Below are positions 1 to 9,795 of a stretch of DNA of 64,000 nucleotides, piece after piece. A program made the translations under genes and the position numbers. Within the stretch, counting starts at the first letter, position 1; each line of letters starts with the position of its first letter. The DNA comes from Pectinatus haikarae (lineage in GTDB: Bacteria; Bacillota; Negativicutes; Selenomonadales; Selenomonadaceae): assembly GCF_015732185.1 (NCBI RefSeq), contig NZ_WIQM01000004.1, positions 372,001-436,000 on the forward strand, in the 5' to 3' direction. The notes beneath the pieces were generated by a model. The model did not search any database. It saw only the letters and a list, made by a program, of their open reading frames with translations, and was not told where the DNA came from.

Positions 1-664
1 ACAGCGTACTATCAAGAATATACCAAAATCAATGGCACGTGTTAACAATAAGCCTTTTCTTGAATATATAATAAAAAATCTGATTAATAATGGTATTGAT
101 AAAATAATTTTGGCAGTAGGATATAAAAAAGAGAATATTATGGGTTATTTTGGAACCTCATATCAAAATATTCCTATCGATTATTCGATGGAAGAAGAGC
201 CTCTTCTAACGGGGGGGGCTATAAAAAAAGCATTGAATATGACAACGGAAAAAGATGTGTTCATTGTAAATGGGGATACTTTTTTTGATATTGATTTCTC
301 TGCAATGATAGATCTGCATTCTAAAAAAAATGCAGATCTGACTATTGCTGTAAAGAAAATGAAAAATTTCGATAGATATGGAACTATTGAAATAAAGGAT
401 TATAGAATAATTAAATTTAATGAAAAAAAGTATTGCGAATTAGGAATTATTAATGGGGGAATATATTGCATGAAAAGAACTTGTCTTAATGAAATAGAAA
501 AGAAATCTTTTTCTATTGAAAGAGGATATATGGAGGGAAATTGTAAAAAGAAATATTTTTATGCCTTTGAAAGTGATAAATATTTTATAGATATAGGAAT
601 ACCAGAAGACTATTATAAAGCTCAAATTGATTTTAAAAGTATTTTTAAAGGGACTACTATATGA
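1..664 (+). CDS. hddC: D-glycero-D-manno-heptose 1-phosphate guanylyltransferase (5' end cut off)
   Basis: This is a nucleotidyltransferase of the RmlA/HddC type. It would join heptose 1-phosphate to GTP to give GDP-heptose for LPS or S-layer glycans. The reading frame is open to the left edge: bases 2-31 translate as part of the conserved N-terminal stretch (NIPKSMARVNNKPFLEY), so the ATG at 32 is internal and the glycine-rich NTP loop lies outside the window. VNGDTFFD (bases about 266-290) is the metal/sugar-phosphate motif. The stop overlaps the next gene by 4 bases, so the two are translationally coupled. The gmhB-like neighbour and hddA at 12.9 kb support GDP-heptose over other NDP-sugars. 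The exact substrate is inferred from this context. Confidence 0.8.
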   Translation, partial: QRTIKNIPKSMARVNNKPFLEYIIKNLINNGIDKIILAVGYKKENIMGYFGTSYQNIPIDYSMEEEPLLTGGAIKKALNMTTEKDVFIVNGDTFFDIDFSAMIDLHSKKNADLTIAVKKMKNFDRYGTIEIKDYRIIKFNEKKYCELGIINGGIYCMKRTCLNEIEKKSFSIERGYMEGNCKKKYFYAFESDKYFIDIGIPEDYYKAQIDFKSIFKGTTI

Positions 665-1137
665 ATAGGGCGTTGTTCCTTGACAGGGATGGAACTATTA
701 ATATAGATAAAGGACATGTTTATCGGATTGAGGATTTTGAATTTATAAGTGGGATACCAGAATTTATAAAACAGTATAATAATAAAGAATACAAAGTAAT
801 TGTTATAACTAACCAGGCTGGAATAGCAAAAGGATATTTTACGGCAGAAGATGTTAATAAATTACATAAACACATTAATGAAGAATTAAATAAGATTGGA
901 GCACATATAGATGCGTTCTATATGTGTCCACATCATCCCGATTATACAGGCGTTTGCAATTGCCGAAAGCCTAAGACAGGAATGATAGAACGGGCAATAA
1001 AAGAATTTAATATTAACGTATCACAGTCGATACTTTATGGAGATAAACCTTGGGATATAGAGTGCGGACTGAGGTGTGGAATAAAGTCGTATTATATAGA
1101 CACTGTATTGTCTGATTTTAAAAATAAAATTTCATAA
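661..1137 (+). CDS. gmhB: D-glycero-D-manno-heptose 1,7-bisphosphate 7-phosphatase (GmhB type)
   Basis: This 158-residue HAD-IIIA phosphatase has the catalytic signature FLDRDGTIN at residues 6-14, ITNQAGIAKG as motif II, and the GmhB zinc-site pattern CPHHPDYTGVCNCRKP (Cys-His and Cys-x-Cys). GmhB removes the C7 phosphate of heptose 1,7-bisphosphate. That step lies between the HddA kinase and the HddC guanylyltransferase, and both genes are in this island. The ATG overlaps the hddC stop (ATGA). A gap of 100 bases with no clear terminator follows. Length and motifs fit the family, and function is well supported. Confidence 0.88.
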   Translation: MNRALFLDRDGTINIDKGHVYRIEDFEFISGIPEFIKQYNNKEYKVIVITNQAGIAKGYFTAEDVNKLHKHINEELNKIGAHIDAFYMCPHHPDYTGVCNCRKPKTGMIERAIKEFNINVSQSILYGDKPWDIECGLRCGIKSYYIDTVLSDFKNKIS

Positions 1138-1237
1138 AAAATGGTACCTTTATCATTATAATGGTTTGTAATGTTAAATGATTTTTATTTTGTGTATGTA
1201 TATGATTTTAGACATAATTAATTTGGAGGATTTATAG

Positions 1238-4200
1238 TTGATTATACAATCGCAGGCAGGAGAAAAAGTATATTCAGATGGAGATATAACTGAACATGAA
1301 ATGTTGAAAATTGCTCAGAAGTATCCAGGTGAATTATCCCAAGATTATATCAGTAATAACAGTAAATACACAATAAATAATACTTTTTCGCCAGTAAGGC
1401 AAAATATTTTAAACTGGTATAATTTTAAAGAGGATGCAACTATATTGGAAGTTGGTGCGGGGATGGGGGCCTTAACAGGGCTTTTTTGTGATCGCTGTGC
1501 TAAAGTTACGGCGATAGAGATGAATGAAGTAAGGGCCGAAGTTATCCGCGAAAGATATAGAGATAGAAAAAATTTGACAGTGCTGTGTCAAAATATAAAT
1601 ACATGGGAGAATATAGAAAAATACGACTATGTTGTTTTTGTAGGAGTTTTGGAATATGCAGCTATTTTTCAAAATACTAAAACTCCACACTATGATTTTT
1701 TAGAAAACGTGAGAAGATTTTTAAAAAGTGATGGTGTTCTTTTATTTGCTATAGAAAATCGTTTCGGTTTGAAATATTGGAGTGGTGCAGCTGAAGATCA
1801 TTTATGCAAGCCTTATGTCGGGATAGAAGGATATAAAGAACATGGTACAGCAGTTACGTTTTCTAAACAGGAATTGATAAACCTTTTAAAATCTACTGGT
1901 TTAATATATAATCGATTCTATTATGTTTTACCGGATTATAAGTTTCCGCAACTGATTTTTTCTGATGATTATAAACCAAATGGGCACGAACTTAGTAATG
2001 TACATTTTACTTACGGGGCGAATAGCAATTTATTATTTGATGAACGGAAACTTTATGAGGATATTGTAGAAAATAATGTAGCAGATTTTTTTGCAAATTC
2101 TTATTTAGTTGAAGCTAGTCTAACAGAATTATCGCGAAATCACACAGTATATGTTTCAGCCAGAAGTGAATGCAAAAAAAAGTATCGAATTATAACTCAG
2201 ATCACTAGTTCAGGTATGGTAACTAAGAAGGCTGTAAATCGTGAGGCGTTAGGACATATACAGCAATTGTATAATAATACTTTGTTTTTAAAAAATAGAG
2301 GAATAAGAGTTTTAAGTCTTGATTTTAGAGACGATCATGTATCTTGCAAGGTATACAAAGGTATTAAAGCAGATGAAAAATTTGTTCATTATTTAAAGCA
2401 GAATGATTTTTTGTCAATGTGCAAAATGATTGATAGATTGAAAAATGCTATTTTAAAAAGTGCACCATATACAACAAAAGAAAATATTTTACTTAAATAC
2501 AATTTATGTTCAAAGGTTGATGCAACTGATATTGTCTTAGAAAAAGGATTTATAGATATGACTTTTTATAATGCTTTTATTGAAGACGATAATCTTATTT
2601 TTTTCGATCAAGAATGGTGTGTTGAAAATGTACCTGTATCATTTATTTTATATTATGCTATAAAAAATGTTTATAAATTTGGCAAAAATAATACAGATAT
2701 AAAGTTTAGTCAGTTATGCCAGTATGCAGGCATAAAAGTGCCTTATGAAATTTATGATAAGCTAGAAGTCATTATTTGGGATAGAGTACTTCAACGAACG
2801 GGTGATATATATGGTGCGGATGGATATTGTAATCAATATAAGAGAGAATTGACATTGGATTATAAATTAGATAAGTTAGATGATAAAATTAATAATTTGA
2901 ATGGTGAAATTGACAGATTAATGTCTGAGAAAGCAGAATCTGAACGTGCTATAAATGAAATAAGATCTTCACGTGCGTGGCGTTTAATGCAGAAAATATG
3001 GCTGGTTAGAGATAAAGTTATTCCGTTACATAGTAAAAGGCGCTTGTTATTAAAATTATTTTATTGTACAATGCATAATCCAAAGATAATATTATCAAAG
3101 TTTACGATTAATAATATGAGAAAATTATTGTATTATATACGTTATGATTCTTTAGAAAACCATATATATTTTAATAGTAGTGTTACTAATAAATATAAGA
3201 TAACTAAAGTGAATTTAAAACTTTTTCCCATTGCAGAATCTGATCGGTCAATATCTGTATATGAAAAATTGGAATTCCCAAAATTTGAGAATATAAAAGT
3301 TTCAATTATTATTCCTGTGTATAACCAATTTGGATATACATATAATTGTTTGCGATCTATATTACAAAATACAGGATTGGATATACCATATGAAGTTATT
3401 GTTGCTGATGATAATTCAACAGATTTAACTCAAATGATAGACAGTATATTGTTTAATGTACGAGTTATACATAATCATCCAAATTTGCAGTTTATAAGAA
3501 ATTGTAATCAAGCTGTTGATTTTGTACGGGGAGAAAAAATATTTTTTCTTAATAATGATACGCAAGTACAGCCTGGTTGGTTAGCAGGATTAATAGAACT
3601 GATGGACAGGGATAGACAAATAGGGATGGTTGGATCAAAACTGGTCTATCCAACTGGTGAATTGCAGGAGGCTGGTGGAATTGTTTGGAGAGATGGAACT
3701 GCATGGAACTATGGAAGGTATGAAGATAGTAATTTACCTCAGTTTAATTATGTAAAAGAAGTTGATTATATTTCAGGTGCTGCGATAATGATTAGGAGAA
3801 AACTTTGGCAAGAGATCGGTGGATTTGACGAGCAATTCATTCCGGCGTATTGTGAGGATACAGATTTGGCATTTGAAGTACGGAAACGTGGATTCAAGGT
3901 AGTATATCAACCTAAATCTGTGGTCGTTCACTTTGAAGGTATGTCGAATGGTAAAAATACTGATCAAGGAATAAAACATTATCAAATAGAAAACCAAAAA
4001 AAGTTTTATCAAAAATGGAAAGTGCAATTAAGAAATTTTCATCAAAGAAATGCAGTCAATGTATTTCAAGCAAGAGACAGAAGTATGGGAAAAAAAACTA
4101 TTTTACTTATGTGTCATGATAACACAATAGAAAAAGATACTTTGCAATTATTACCCCGACTGGGATATAATGTGAAACTTTGGATCAATGAGGGGCAAGC

Positions 4201-4504
4201 CAAGGATTGTATAAAAGACAATGTAAGACAAACTGGAATTGAAGTTTTAATTGGAAATAAAGATTATATTTATAATTGGCTGCAGAAAAATAAAAAATAT
4301 ATAGATGTTGTTTTTTGGATTGAAGAAAATGTTTCAAAAGAAAAACTGGCCTTTTTTAGAAAAAAAATACATGCGAAATTTATAGGTTATAGCGATAAAT
4401 CTGATGAATGCAATGATTGTTTTGACGACGTTGTAGTGTTGGACGAAATGAATAAAATATCAGAAGAACAAAAAGTGACTTTATGGGAAAAATATTTTAG
4501 CTGA
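1238..4504 (+). CDS. Fused methyltransferase / GT2 glycosyltransferase / truncated GT4-like protein
   Basis: A 1088-residue modular enzyme starting at TTG, chosen because GGAGG lies 8-12 bases upstream. Residues about 20-260 form an S-adenosylmethionine methyltransferase (motif I LEVGAGMGALTG). A region of unknown fold follows, then a coiled coil at about 540-590 ending in SSRAWRLMQKIW. A GT2 domain spans about 685-930 and is intact: metal motif FLNNDT (770-775) and acidic CEDTD (872-876). The last 130 residues resemble only the front half of a GT4 glycosyltransferase and lack its nucleotide-binding half. Such proteins assemble and cap O-chains in the cytoplasm before ABC export, and the wzm/wzt genes directly downstream fit. 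The protein is clearly paralogous to the one at 9796-11901. The sugar substrate is unknown. Confidence 0.8.
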   Translation: MIIQSQAGEKVYSDGDITEHEMLKIAQKYPGELSQDYISNNSKYTINNTFSPVRQNILNWYNFKEDATILEVGAGMGALTGLFCDRCAKVTAIEMNEVRAEVIRERYRDRKNLTVLCQNINTWENIEKYDYVVFVGVLEYAAIFQNTKTPHYDFLENVRRFLKSDGVLLFAIENRFGLKYWSGAAEDHLCKPYVGIEGYKEHGTAVTFSKQELINLLKSTGLIYNRFYYVLPDYKFPQLIFSDDYKPNGHELSNVHFTYGANSNLLFDERKLYEDIVENNVADFFANSYLVEASLTELSRNHTVYVSARSECKKKYRIITQITSSGMVTKKAVNREALGHIQQLYNNTLFLKNRGIRVLSLDFRDDHVSCKVYKGIKADEKFVHYLKQNDFLSMCKMIDRLKNAILKSAPYTTKENILLKYNLCSKVDATDIVLEKGFIDMTFYNAFIEDDNLIFFDQEWCVENVPVSFILYYAIKNVYKFGKNNTDIKFSQLCQYAGIKVPYEIYDKLEVIIWDRVLQRTGDIYGADGYCNQYKRELTLDYKLDKLDDKINNLNGEIDRLMSEKAESERAINEIRSSRAWRLMQKIWLVRDKVIPLHSKRRLLLKLFYCTMHNPKIILSKFTINNMRKLLYYIRYDSLENHIYFNSSVTNKYKITKVNLKLFPIAESDRSISVYEKLEFPKFENIKVSIIIPVYNQFGYTYNCLRSILQNTGLDIPYEVIVADDNSTDLTQMIDSILFNVRVIHNHPNLQFIRNCNQAVDFVRGEKIFFLNNDTQVQPGWLAGLIELMDRDRQIGMVGSKLVYPTGELQEAGGIVWRDGTAWNYGRYEDSNLPQFNYVKEVDYISGAAIMIRRKLWQEIGGFDEQFIPAYCEDTDLAFEVRKRGFKVVYQPKSVVVHFEGMSNGKNTDQGIKHYQIENQKKFYQKWKVQLRNFHQRNAVNVFQARDRSMGKKTILLMCHDNTIEKDTLQLLPRLGYNVKLWINEGQAKDCIKDNVRQTGIEVLIGNKDYIYNWLQKNKKYIDVVFWIEENVSKEKLAFFRKKIHAKFIGYSDKSDECNDCFDDVVVLDEMNKISEEQKVTLWEKYFS

Positions 4505-4616
4505 GGTATTTTATCATATGAATATATAAGGAATCAGATATAAAAAATATGGATATAGTTTGAGTTGAAATTACTTGCGAAATAGTTTAATCTATAAAAA
4601 TTTTTGAGGTGATTAT

Positions 4617-5399
4617 ATGCAGGTGGTAGCTTATTTAAAAAAGGGTTATAAATACAAATGGTTATTATATGAATTAGTAAATAGAGACTTGAAAATAAAA
4701 TATAGAAGATCAATCTTAGGTTATTTGTGGAGTTTATTAAATCCTTTATTGATGATGGCAATACTAACGATAGTATTCTCCAGTTTTTTTCGCTTTGATA
4801 TTCCTAATTATCCTGTATATCTCCTATGTGGGCAACTTATTTATGGATTTTTTAGTGAATCCAGTAATATAGCAATGAATTCAGTAATAAACAATAGCAG
4901 CCTTATAAAAAAAGTATATATGCCTAAATATATTTTTCCCGTTGCAACGATAGTGTCTGCTTTTGTAAATTATTTTTTTTCTCTTTTAGCGCTTATGATA
5001 GTAATGCTTGTGACAAAGGTAAAATTAACAATGGCGCTTTTTCTCGTACCGTTGCCTCTACTCTATATTTTATTTTTTTCTTTAGGTATTGGAATGTTAT
5101 TGTCAACATTAGCTGTTTTTTTTAGGGATATTGTTCATTTATATGGTGTGTTGCTGACTGGTTGGATGTATTTAACACCAATCTTTTATCCAATGAGCAT
5201 GGTACCAGAGTTTGTGAGGAAAATAATATATTTAAATCCGCTATATTATTTTATTGAGATTTTTCGAGAAATTGTACTTTATGGGCGAATCCCTTCTTTA
5301 TCTTTACATATAATTTGCATTGTTTTAATGTGCTGCAGTCTATTTTTGGGATTATATGTGTTTAAAAAGAATCAGGATCGGTTTATTTTATATTTCTAG
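4617..5399 (+). CDS. wzm: O-antigen ABC exporter, membrane subunit (Wzm)
   Basis: A 260-residue ABC-2 type permease. It opens with the family signature ELVNRDLKIKYRRSILGY, followed by about six hydrophobic segments; the conserved amphipathic N-terminal helix and a late LNPLYYF motif are present. Wzm forms the channel that exports undecaprenyl-linked O-polysaccharide across the inner membrane, driven by Wzt. GAGGTGATTAT precedes the ATG. The ATPase partner follows after 15 bases, so they form one operon. Length is normal for the family. Confidence 0.9.
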   Translation: MQVVAYLKKGYKYKWLLYELVNRDLKIKYRRSILGYLWSLLNPLLMMAILTIVFSSFFRFDIPNYPVYLLCGQLIYGFFSESSNIAMNSVINNSSLIKKVYMPKYIFPVATIVSAFVNYFFSLLALMIVMLVTKVKLTMALFLVPLPLLYILFFSLGIGMLLSTLAVFFRDIVHLYGVLLTGWMYLTPIFYPMSMVPEFVRKIIYLNPLYYFIEIFREIVLYGRIPSLSLHIICIVLMCCSLFLGLYVFKKNQDRFILYF

Positions 5400-5414
5400 A
5401 AATAAGGAGAATTT

Positions 5415-7208
5415 GTGGTGTCAGAATACGCAATTGAAGTAAATAATGTTTCCATGTGTTTTAATTTGGCAAAAGAAAAGGTGGATAATTTAAAAGAATT
5501 ATTCATAAAAAAACTTCATGGTAATTTGTCTTTTGACAAATTTTATGCAATAAATGATCTGTCCTTTAAGATAAGAAAAGGTGAGTCCTTTGCCATTGTG
5601 GGATCTAATGGCTCAGGAAAATCTACTATACTGAAAATTATATCCGGTATATTGAAACCAACAAGGGGAAACGTGGAAGTTCATGGCTCCATTGCTCCCA
5701 TGATTGAATTGGGTTCCGGATTCGACATGGATTTAACAGCAAGAGAGAATATCTTTTTAAATGGTGCCGTTTTAGGTTATTCACATGAATTTATGCAGGA
5801 TCATTTTAATGAAATTATAGAGTTTTCCGAGCTGGGGGATTTTATAGATGTGCCTGTAAAAAATTTTTCATCGGGAATGGTGGCACGACTTGGTTTTGCA
5901 ATTATGACTATTGTTAAACCTGACATCCTTATTGTAGATGAGATACTTTCCGTTGGGGACCAATACTTCAAACAAAAAAGTGAACGACGCATGCGTGAAC
6001 TTATGGCTGGAGGTACAACAATTGTACTCGTTTCACATTCCATGGAACAGGTATGTAAAATTTGCGATAAGGCTATTTGGCTGGAGAAGGGTATACTTCG
6101 TTGTTCTGGAAGTGTAGATGAAGTTTATGGACATTATTTAGGAGAACTGTACAAGAAGAGGCAAAGCACATCCGTCCGTGTCGGTGATAAAAAAACTTTC
6201 AGGCAGGCACAGATATTGTCAGAAGAGGAATACTTGACCCAAAATAAGGAAGTTACTTCCTGTAAATCCAAGAATGTAAAGGTGACCGGTGATGTAATGA
6301 TGGCAGATATGACAAGAGGTAATGATAAATATGAAACGAGACTATATTCTCCTACCTATATAACGAAAGTTTTTTGTGGGGGAGAATTTTATTATTTCAT
6401 TGTTGATTCACTCCATCACAGAGTTATTTTCAATCGAAGTATTGATGAGCCTATAGAAAAATGGAAGACTATAGCAGCTGATATTGCTACACCCGTGACA
6501 GTCGCTTGTGATGGTGATTTAATTATTTTAAATGAATCTGGATATGGAAATTTACGTGTATATAAATACATATATAAGGATATATTTAATTACTCGCAAT
6601 GTATCTCTGGCATTATTGGTGCGAGAAATGTGATTTTTGATAAGACAACTAAAACGTTTTATGAATTAAACATGCAAGGAAATATTTTATGGATGTTAAA
6701 AAATGATGATGGTTATGTATCAGTTAGAAAAAAATTTTCTATTGATACAATAAAAAACTTATATATTCGTTCGATTAGAATTTTGGATGGAGTTATGTGG
6801 ATAGTAGCAAATAATGGAATAATATTTTCCTTGAATTATATAGATAATACATTTGAATTGCTGGAGCGCCACGATGTATCAAATGTAATCTCGGATTTAA
6901 ATGATATATTTCAGTTTGATAATTATTTTTATTTGACCAGTGGTGATGGACGCTGTATTAGATTTCGTAATATGCGAGAATTAGTTGTAAAAAATTACGA
7001 AAATCTGACAAAAGCATTATTGATAGATGGTATTCCATATCGATTTGAGTTCTTTGACAATAGAATTTTTTTATCAATAATGCATCAATCATCAAAGATA
7101 ATTTCTTTTAAATTAAAAAATGATATTATCCAAGATGTAGAAAAAATATTTGATTTTGGACAAGCTAATAAGGCTGACATCCTGAGATTTTGCTGTTATC
7201 CTGGATAA
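5415..7208 (+). CDS. wzt: O-antigen ABC exporter ATPase (Wzt) with a propeller-like C-terminal domain
   Basis: A 597-residue protein starting at GTG after AAGGAG. The first 245 residues are a standard Wzt ATPase: Walker A GSNGSGKST (63-71), the SAPMIELG-like segment APMIELG (94-100), signature FSSGM (151-155), Walker B ILIVDE (171-176) and switch His208. The remaining 350 residues do not look like the usual Ig-like carbohydrate-binding Wzt-C domain. They show repeated 40-50 residue beta-rich units (YITKVFCGGEFYYFIVDS, then FLSIMHQSSKIISFK near the end), typical of an NHL/Kelch-like propeller. The extension probably recognises the O-chain end, or couples to a glycan partner; that is inference. 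The next gene starts 17 bases downstream. Confidence 0.85.
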   Translation: MVSEYAIEVNNVSMCFNLAKEKVDNLKELFIKKLHGNLSFDKFYAINDLSFKIRKGESFAIVGSNGSGKSTILKIISGILKPTRGNVEVHGSIAPMIELGSGFDMDLTARENIFLNGAVLGYSHEFMQDHFNEIIEFSELGDFIDVPVKNFSSGMVARLGFAIMTIVKPDILIVDEILSVGDQYFKQKSERRMRELMAGGTTIVLVSHSMEQVCKICDKAIWLEKGILRCSGSVDEVYGHYLGELYKKRQSTSVRVGDKKTFRQAQILSEEEYLTQNKEVTSCKSKNVKVTGDVMMADMTRGNDKYETRLYSPTYITKVFCGGEFYYFIVDSLHHRVIFNRSIDEPIEKWKTIAADIATPVTVACDGDLIILNESGYGNLRVYKYIYKDIFNYSQCISGIIGARNVIFDKTTKTFYELNMQGNILWMLKNDDGYVSVRKKFSIDTIKNLYIRSIRILDGVMWIVANNGIIFSLNYIDNTFELLERHDVSNVISDLNDIFQFDNYFYLTSGDGRCIRFRNMRELVVKNYENLTKALLIDGIPYRFEFFDNRIFLSIMHQSSKIISFKLKNDIIQDVEKIFDFGQANKADILRFCCYPG

Positions 7209-8050
7209 AAGGAGAGATACTTATAATGATAGATTCAGTGAAAAAATTTATAAAGCATAAGATTTTTCGTATGAAAAATTTTGAAAAAAATAAAGATGAA
7301 TTAGAAGCAGTTTTGTTGCGAGTTACACAGGAAAAAGAAAATCAAGCTAAAGAATTGGATCGTCTATATAAAGGGTGCATAAGTTTAAATGAAGAAATTA
7401 ATTTTCTTAAATTTAGAAATGGTACGCTGAAAGAATTGCATTACCAAACAACTGAAGAAAATTGGAATCATGATGGAAGTTTAAAAAAATATTGTTGTAT
7501 TTATCCATTTAACAGAATAGAAATTTTAGAAAATGGCGAGATTTATAATTGTTGTAGCGGATATATTATGCATGATTATTATATAGGTAACATTTATAAA
7601 GATTCATTAAAAGATGTATGGAACTCAGATAAAGTTAAAAAATTGCGTTTCTCTGTGGCTAGTGGAAACTTTGAATTTTGTAATCGCTTTTGCAGATGGA
7701 TTAATCATTTTAATGATAATTTTGGGGAGTTTCAAAAACAATATAGTAACTATTTTGATATGCCAATCGTATTAAGGGAATCTTTTAGAAATACGTATAA
7801 TTCATGGAAGGATTGTACAGTGAAAAAATTTCCAGAAATAATACAATTAACTTGTGATCCAACGTGTAACTTGAAATGTCCTTCATGCAGATCACATTAT
7901 AAAGCGTTAAGTAAAGAAAAAATTGATGATTTATATAATGTTTTAATAGAAAAAGTTTATCCATTATTGCAAGATTGTAAGCTTTTATGTGGATTAATGA
8001 GCGGAGAATTTTTTGCAAGCAGGGTAATGAAACGTTTTTATCAACATATA

Positions 8051-8063
8051 AATAAAAAAAATT
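8051..8063. repeat. 13-bp target-site duplication, left of IS30 copy A
   Basis: AATAAAAAAAATT occurs here and again at 9279-9291, on either side of the 1215-bp element. Deleting the element plus one copy restores the radical-SAM reading frame exactly, which fixes the borders. Confidence 0.9.
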
Positions 8064-9278
8064 GGTTGATTGTAAAATGAAAATGAACAGTTAGCAAAAA
8101 GTCCACAGTGACTTTTCTTTAAATGGTAAAATGGAGTTCTCACAGCACCATTAACCAAAGAGGAGACAATCACTATGGACTGCCATAATTATATCACAGT
8201 ATTCCCTGAACGAAAACGTGGTCAGCATTTGGGACGGGAAGAACGCGGAGCGATCCAGCAACTAAACAAGCAAGGATACTCTCTGCGGGCAATCGCCCGA
8301 GAAATCAATTGTTCGCCAAGTACTATCATGTATGAATTGCGCCGCGGTACACCGCTGCGCAAAAGCCATAGAGGACGTACACCGGAGTACAGCGCCAAAC
8401 GAGGTCTTGCAGTATATGAAATGAATCGAATGAAGTGCAAAAGGCCGCATTATATCACACATTGCTCAGATTTTGTTAAGTGGGTGGTTGCGCAAGTTAG
8501 GGCAAAAAAGTGGTCGTTAGACGCTTGCGTCGGTCATGCGCGCCTGCACCAGCTCTTTGCTGATAAAGAAATGGTATGCACGAAGACCCTATATAACGAA
8601 ATGGCTGCTGGTAATTTGCCGCTATCGCTGTTCGAGCTGCCTGAAATTCTAAAGCGAAAGCAAAACAAAAAAGGAACCCGAAAGCATAAACGTCTGAAAG
8701 GTCGCAGCATTGACGAACGTCCTGACATCGTAGATTTACGCACGGAATTCGGCCATTGGGAAGCTGACACGGTGATTGGCAGAAAAAAAGGCAGAGAAGC
8801 TGCTGTTTTAACTCTGATTGAGCGTGTTACAAACAATTACCTGGCTATTCGCATTCCTGGTAAAAACAGTGAGTCTGTCATGGCTGCGATGAAAGAACTA
8901 CACGCTGAATATGGTGAGCGTTTCAGTTCTGTTTTCAAAACCATTACAACCGATAATGGCTCTGAATTCGAGGAATTTTCCAAGATTGAAGCCTGGGGTT
9001 CCAGTGTTTATTATGCACATCCTTACTCCTCTTGGGAGCGACCAGTAAATGAACGGCACAACGGCTTCTTGCGTCAATATATTCCAAAGGGCGTTTCGAT
9101 TGAGAAATATACTTATGAAGATATATTACATTTTGCCGATGAATTGAATAGCCGTCCGCGCAAGCGACTTGCCTACCAGACACCGGAAGAATTGTTCGAC
9201 GCTTTTCTCGATAAACTTTATATTGCCTGAGATCATCGGCATTTTACCAAAGTGTTCAATTTGCTATTGCAATTTACG
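8064..9278 (+). mobile_element. IS30-family insertion sequence, copy A (1215 bp)
   Basis: The element begins GGTTGATTGTAAAATG and ends CAATTTACG. Its ends form an imperfect inverted repeat of about 26 bp: 18 of 26 positions match when the right end is reversed, including a shared TTGAACA/ATGAACA core. It carries one transposase gene, and its composition is more GC-rich than the island around it. Copy B at 15468-16682 has the same length and orientation and appears identical throughout by eye. The two copies therefore moved recently. It disrupts the radical-SAM gene. Confidence 0.93.
8175..9230 (+). CDS. IS30-family transposase, copy A
   Basis: A 351-residue DDE transposase. The N-terminal HTH (GREERGAIQQLNKQGYSLRAIA...STIMYELRRG) binds the IS ends. 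The catalytic core shows GHWEADTVIG (first D), TTDNGSEF (second D) and WERPVNERHNGFLRQYIPKG (E), the classic IS30 arrangement. AGAGGAGA lies 10 bases before the ATG. The gene is intact, with no frameshift, and its protein is identical to copy B, so it is probably active. Confidence 0.95.
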   Translation: MDCHNYITVFPERKRGQHLGREERGAIQQLNKQGYSLRAIAREINCSPSTIMYELRRGTPLRKSHRGRTPEYSAKRGLAVYEMNRMKCKRPHYITHCSDFVKWVVAQVRAKKWSLDACVGHARLHQLFADKEMVCTKTLYNEMAAGNLPLSLFELPEILKRKQNKKGTRKHKRLKGRSIDERPDIVDLRTEFGHWEADTVIGRKKGREAAVLTLIERVTNNYLAIRIPGKNSESVMAAMKELHAEYGERFSSVFKTITTDNGSEFEEFSKIEAWGSSVYYAHPYSSWERPVNERHNGFLRQYIPKGVSIEKYTYEDILHFADELNSRPRKRLAYQTPEELFDAFLDKLYIA

Positions 9279-9291
9279 AATAAAAAAAATT
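9279..9291. repeat. 13-bp target-site duplication, right of IS30 copy A
   Basis: Second copy of AATAAAAAAAATT. The coding sequence of the split radical-SAM gene resumes inside it (NKKN-FPNMKLFF). Confidence 0.9.
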
Positions 9292-9795
9292 TTCCAAATA
9301 TGAAGTTGTTTTTTAGAATAAATGGACAATTGATTAATGAACAAACATGGCAAGAACTTTCCAATTTGCATGGAATGCCAATATATTTTTCAATCTCAGT
9401 TGATGCTGCAAGATCAGAAACTTATGAAAAAATAAGACTCGGTGGTAAATGGGATGTACTGATAAAGAATCTTTCTTTTCTAATGATGCTGCGATTAAAA
9501 GGTGAGGTAAAATATATTCAGTTAAGTTTTGTGATACAAAAAGCGAATTATAATGAACTGATAGATTTTTTGAATTTAGCAGTGCGTTTGAAGGTAGATG
9601 CTATAGAGCTACAAAGAATAGGAAACTGGGGAACATATACAGAAACCGAATATTTCGAAATGGATGTGCTAAATAAAGAAAATCCTTGCTATAAAGAGGC
9701 GTGGAAAATGGTGCAAAATATATTGAGACAAAAGAAAATAACTGTTATCAATAATGTTGAATAAGAAATAATGTATTTAAAGGAGAAAGAATAGT

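Larger units (their letters stand above)
7226..9764 (+). pseudogene. Radical-SAM protein with N-terminal SPASM-like domain, split by IS30
   Basis: Joining bases 7226-8063 to 9292-9764 (one copy of the duplicated target kept) gives an uninterrupted frame of 436 residues. The start ATG follows AAAGGAGA; an in-frame upstream start at 7190 would overlap wzt and is less likely. A short coiled coil comes first. Next is a cysteine pattern typical of SPASM auxiliary-cluster domains (CCIYPF...NGEIYNCC...FCNRFCRW). The radical-SAM motif CNLKCPSC (C-x3-C-x2-C) follows. The SPASM part thus precedes the radical-SAM core, the reverse of most SPASM enzymes. The insertion is about 20 codons after a GLMSGEFF motif, so the core barrel is cut and the product is presumably inactive here. 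Its substrate is unknown; position suggests a glycan or export modification. Confidence 0.82.

Noticed and set aside
9252-9764. Open frame after IS30 copy A as an independent protein
   Set aside because: It is the second half of the radical-SAM gene; the first residues come from the IS end.
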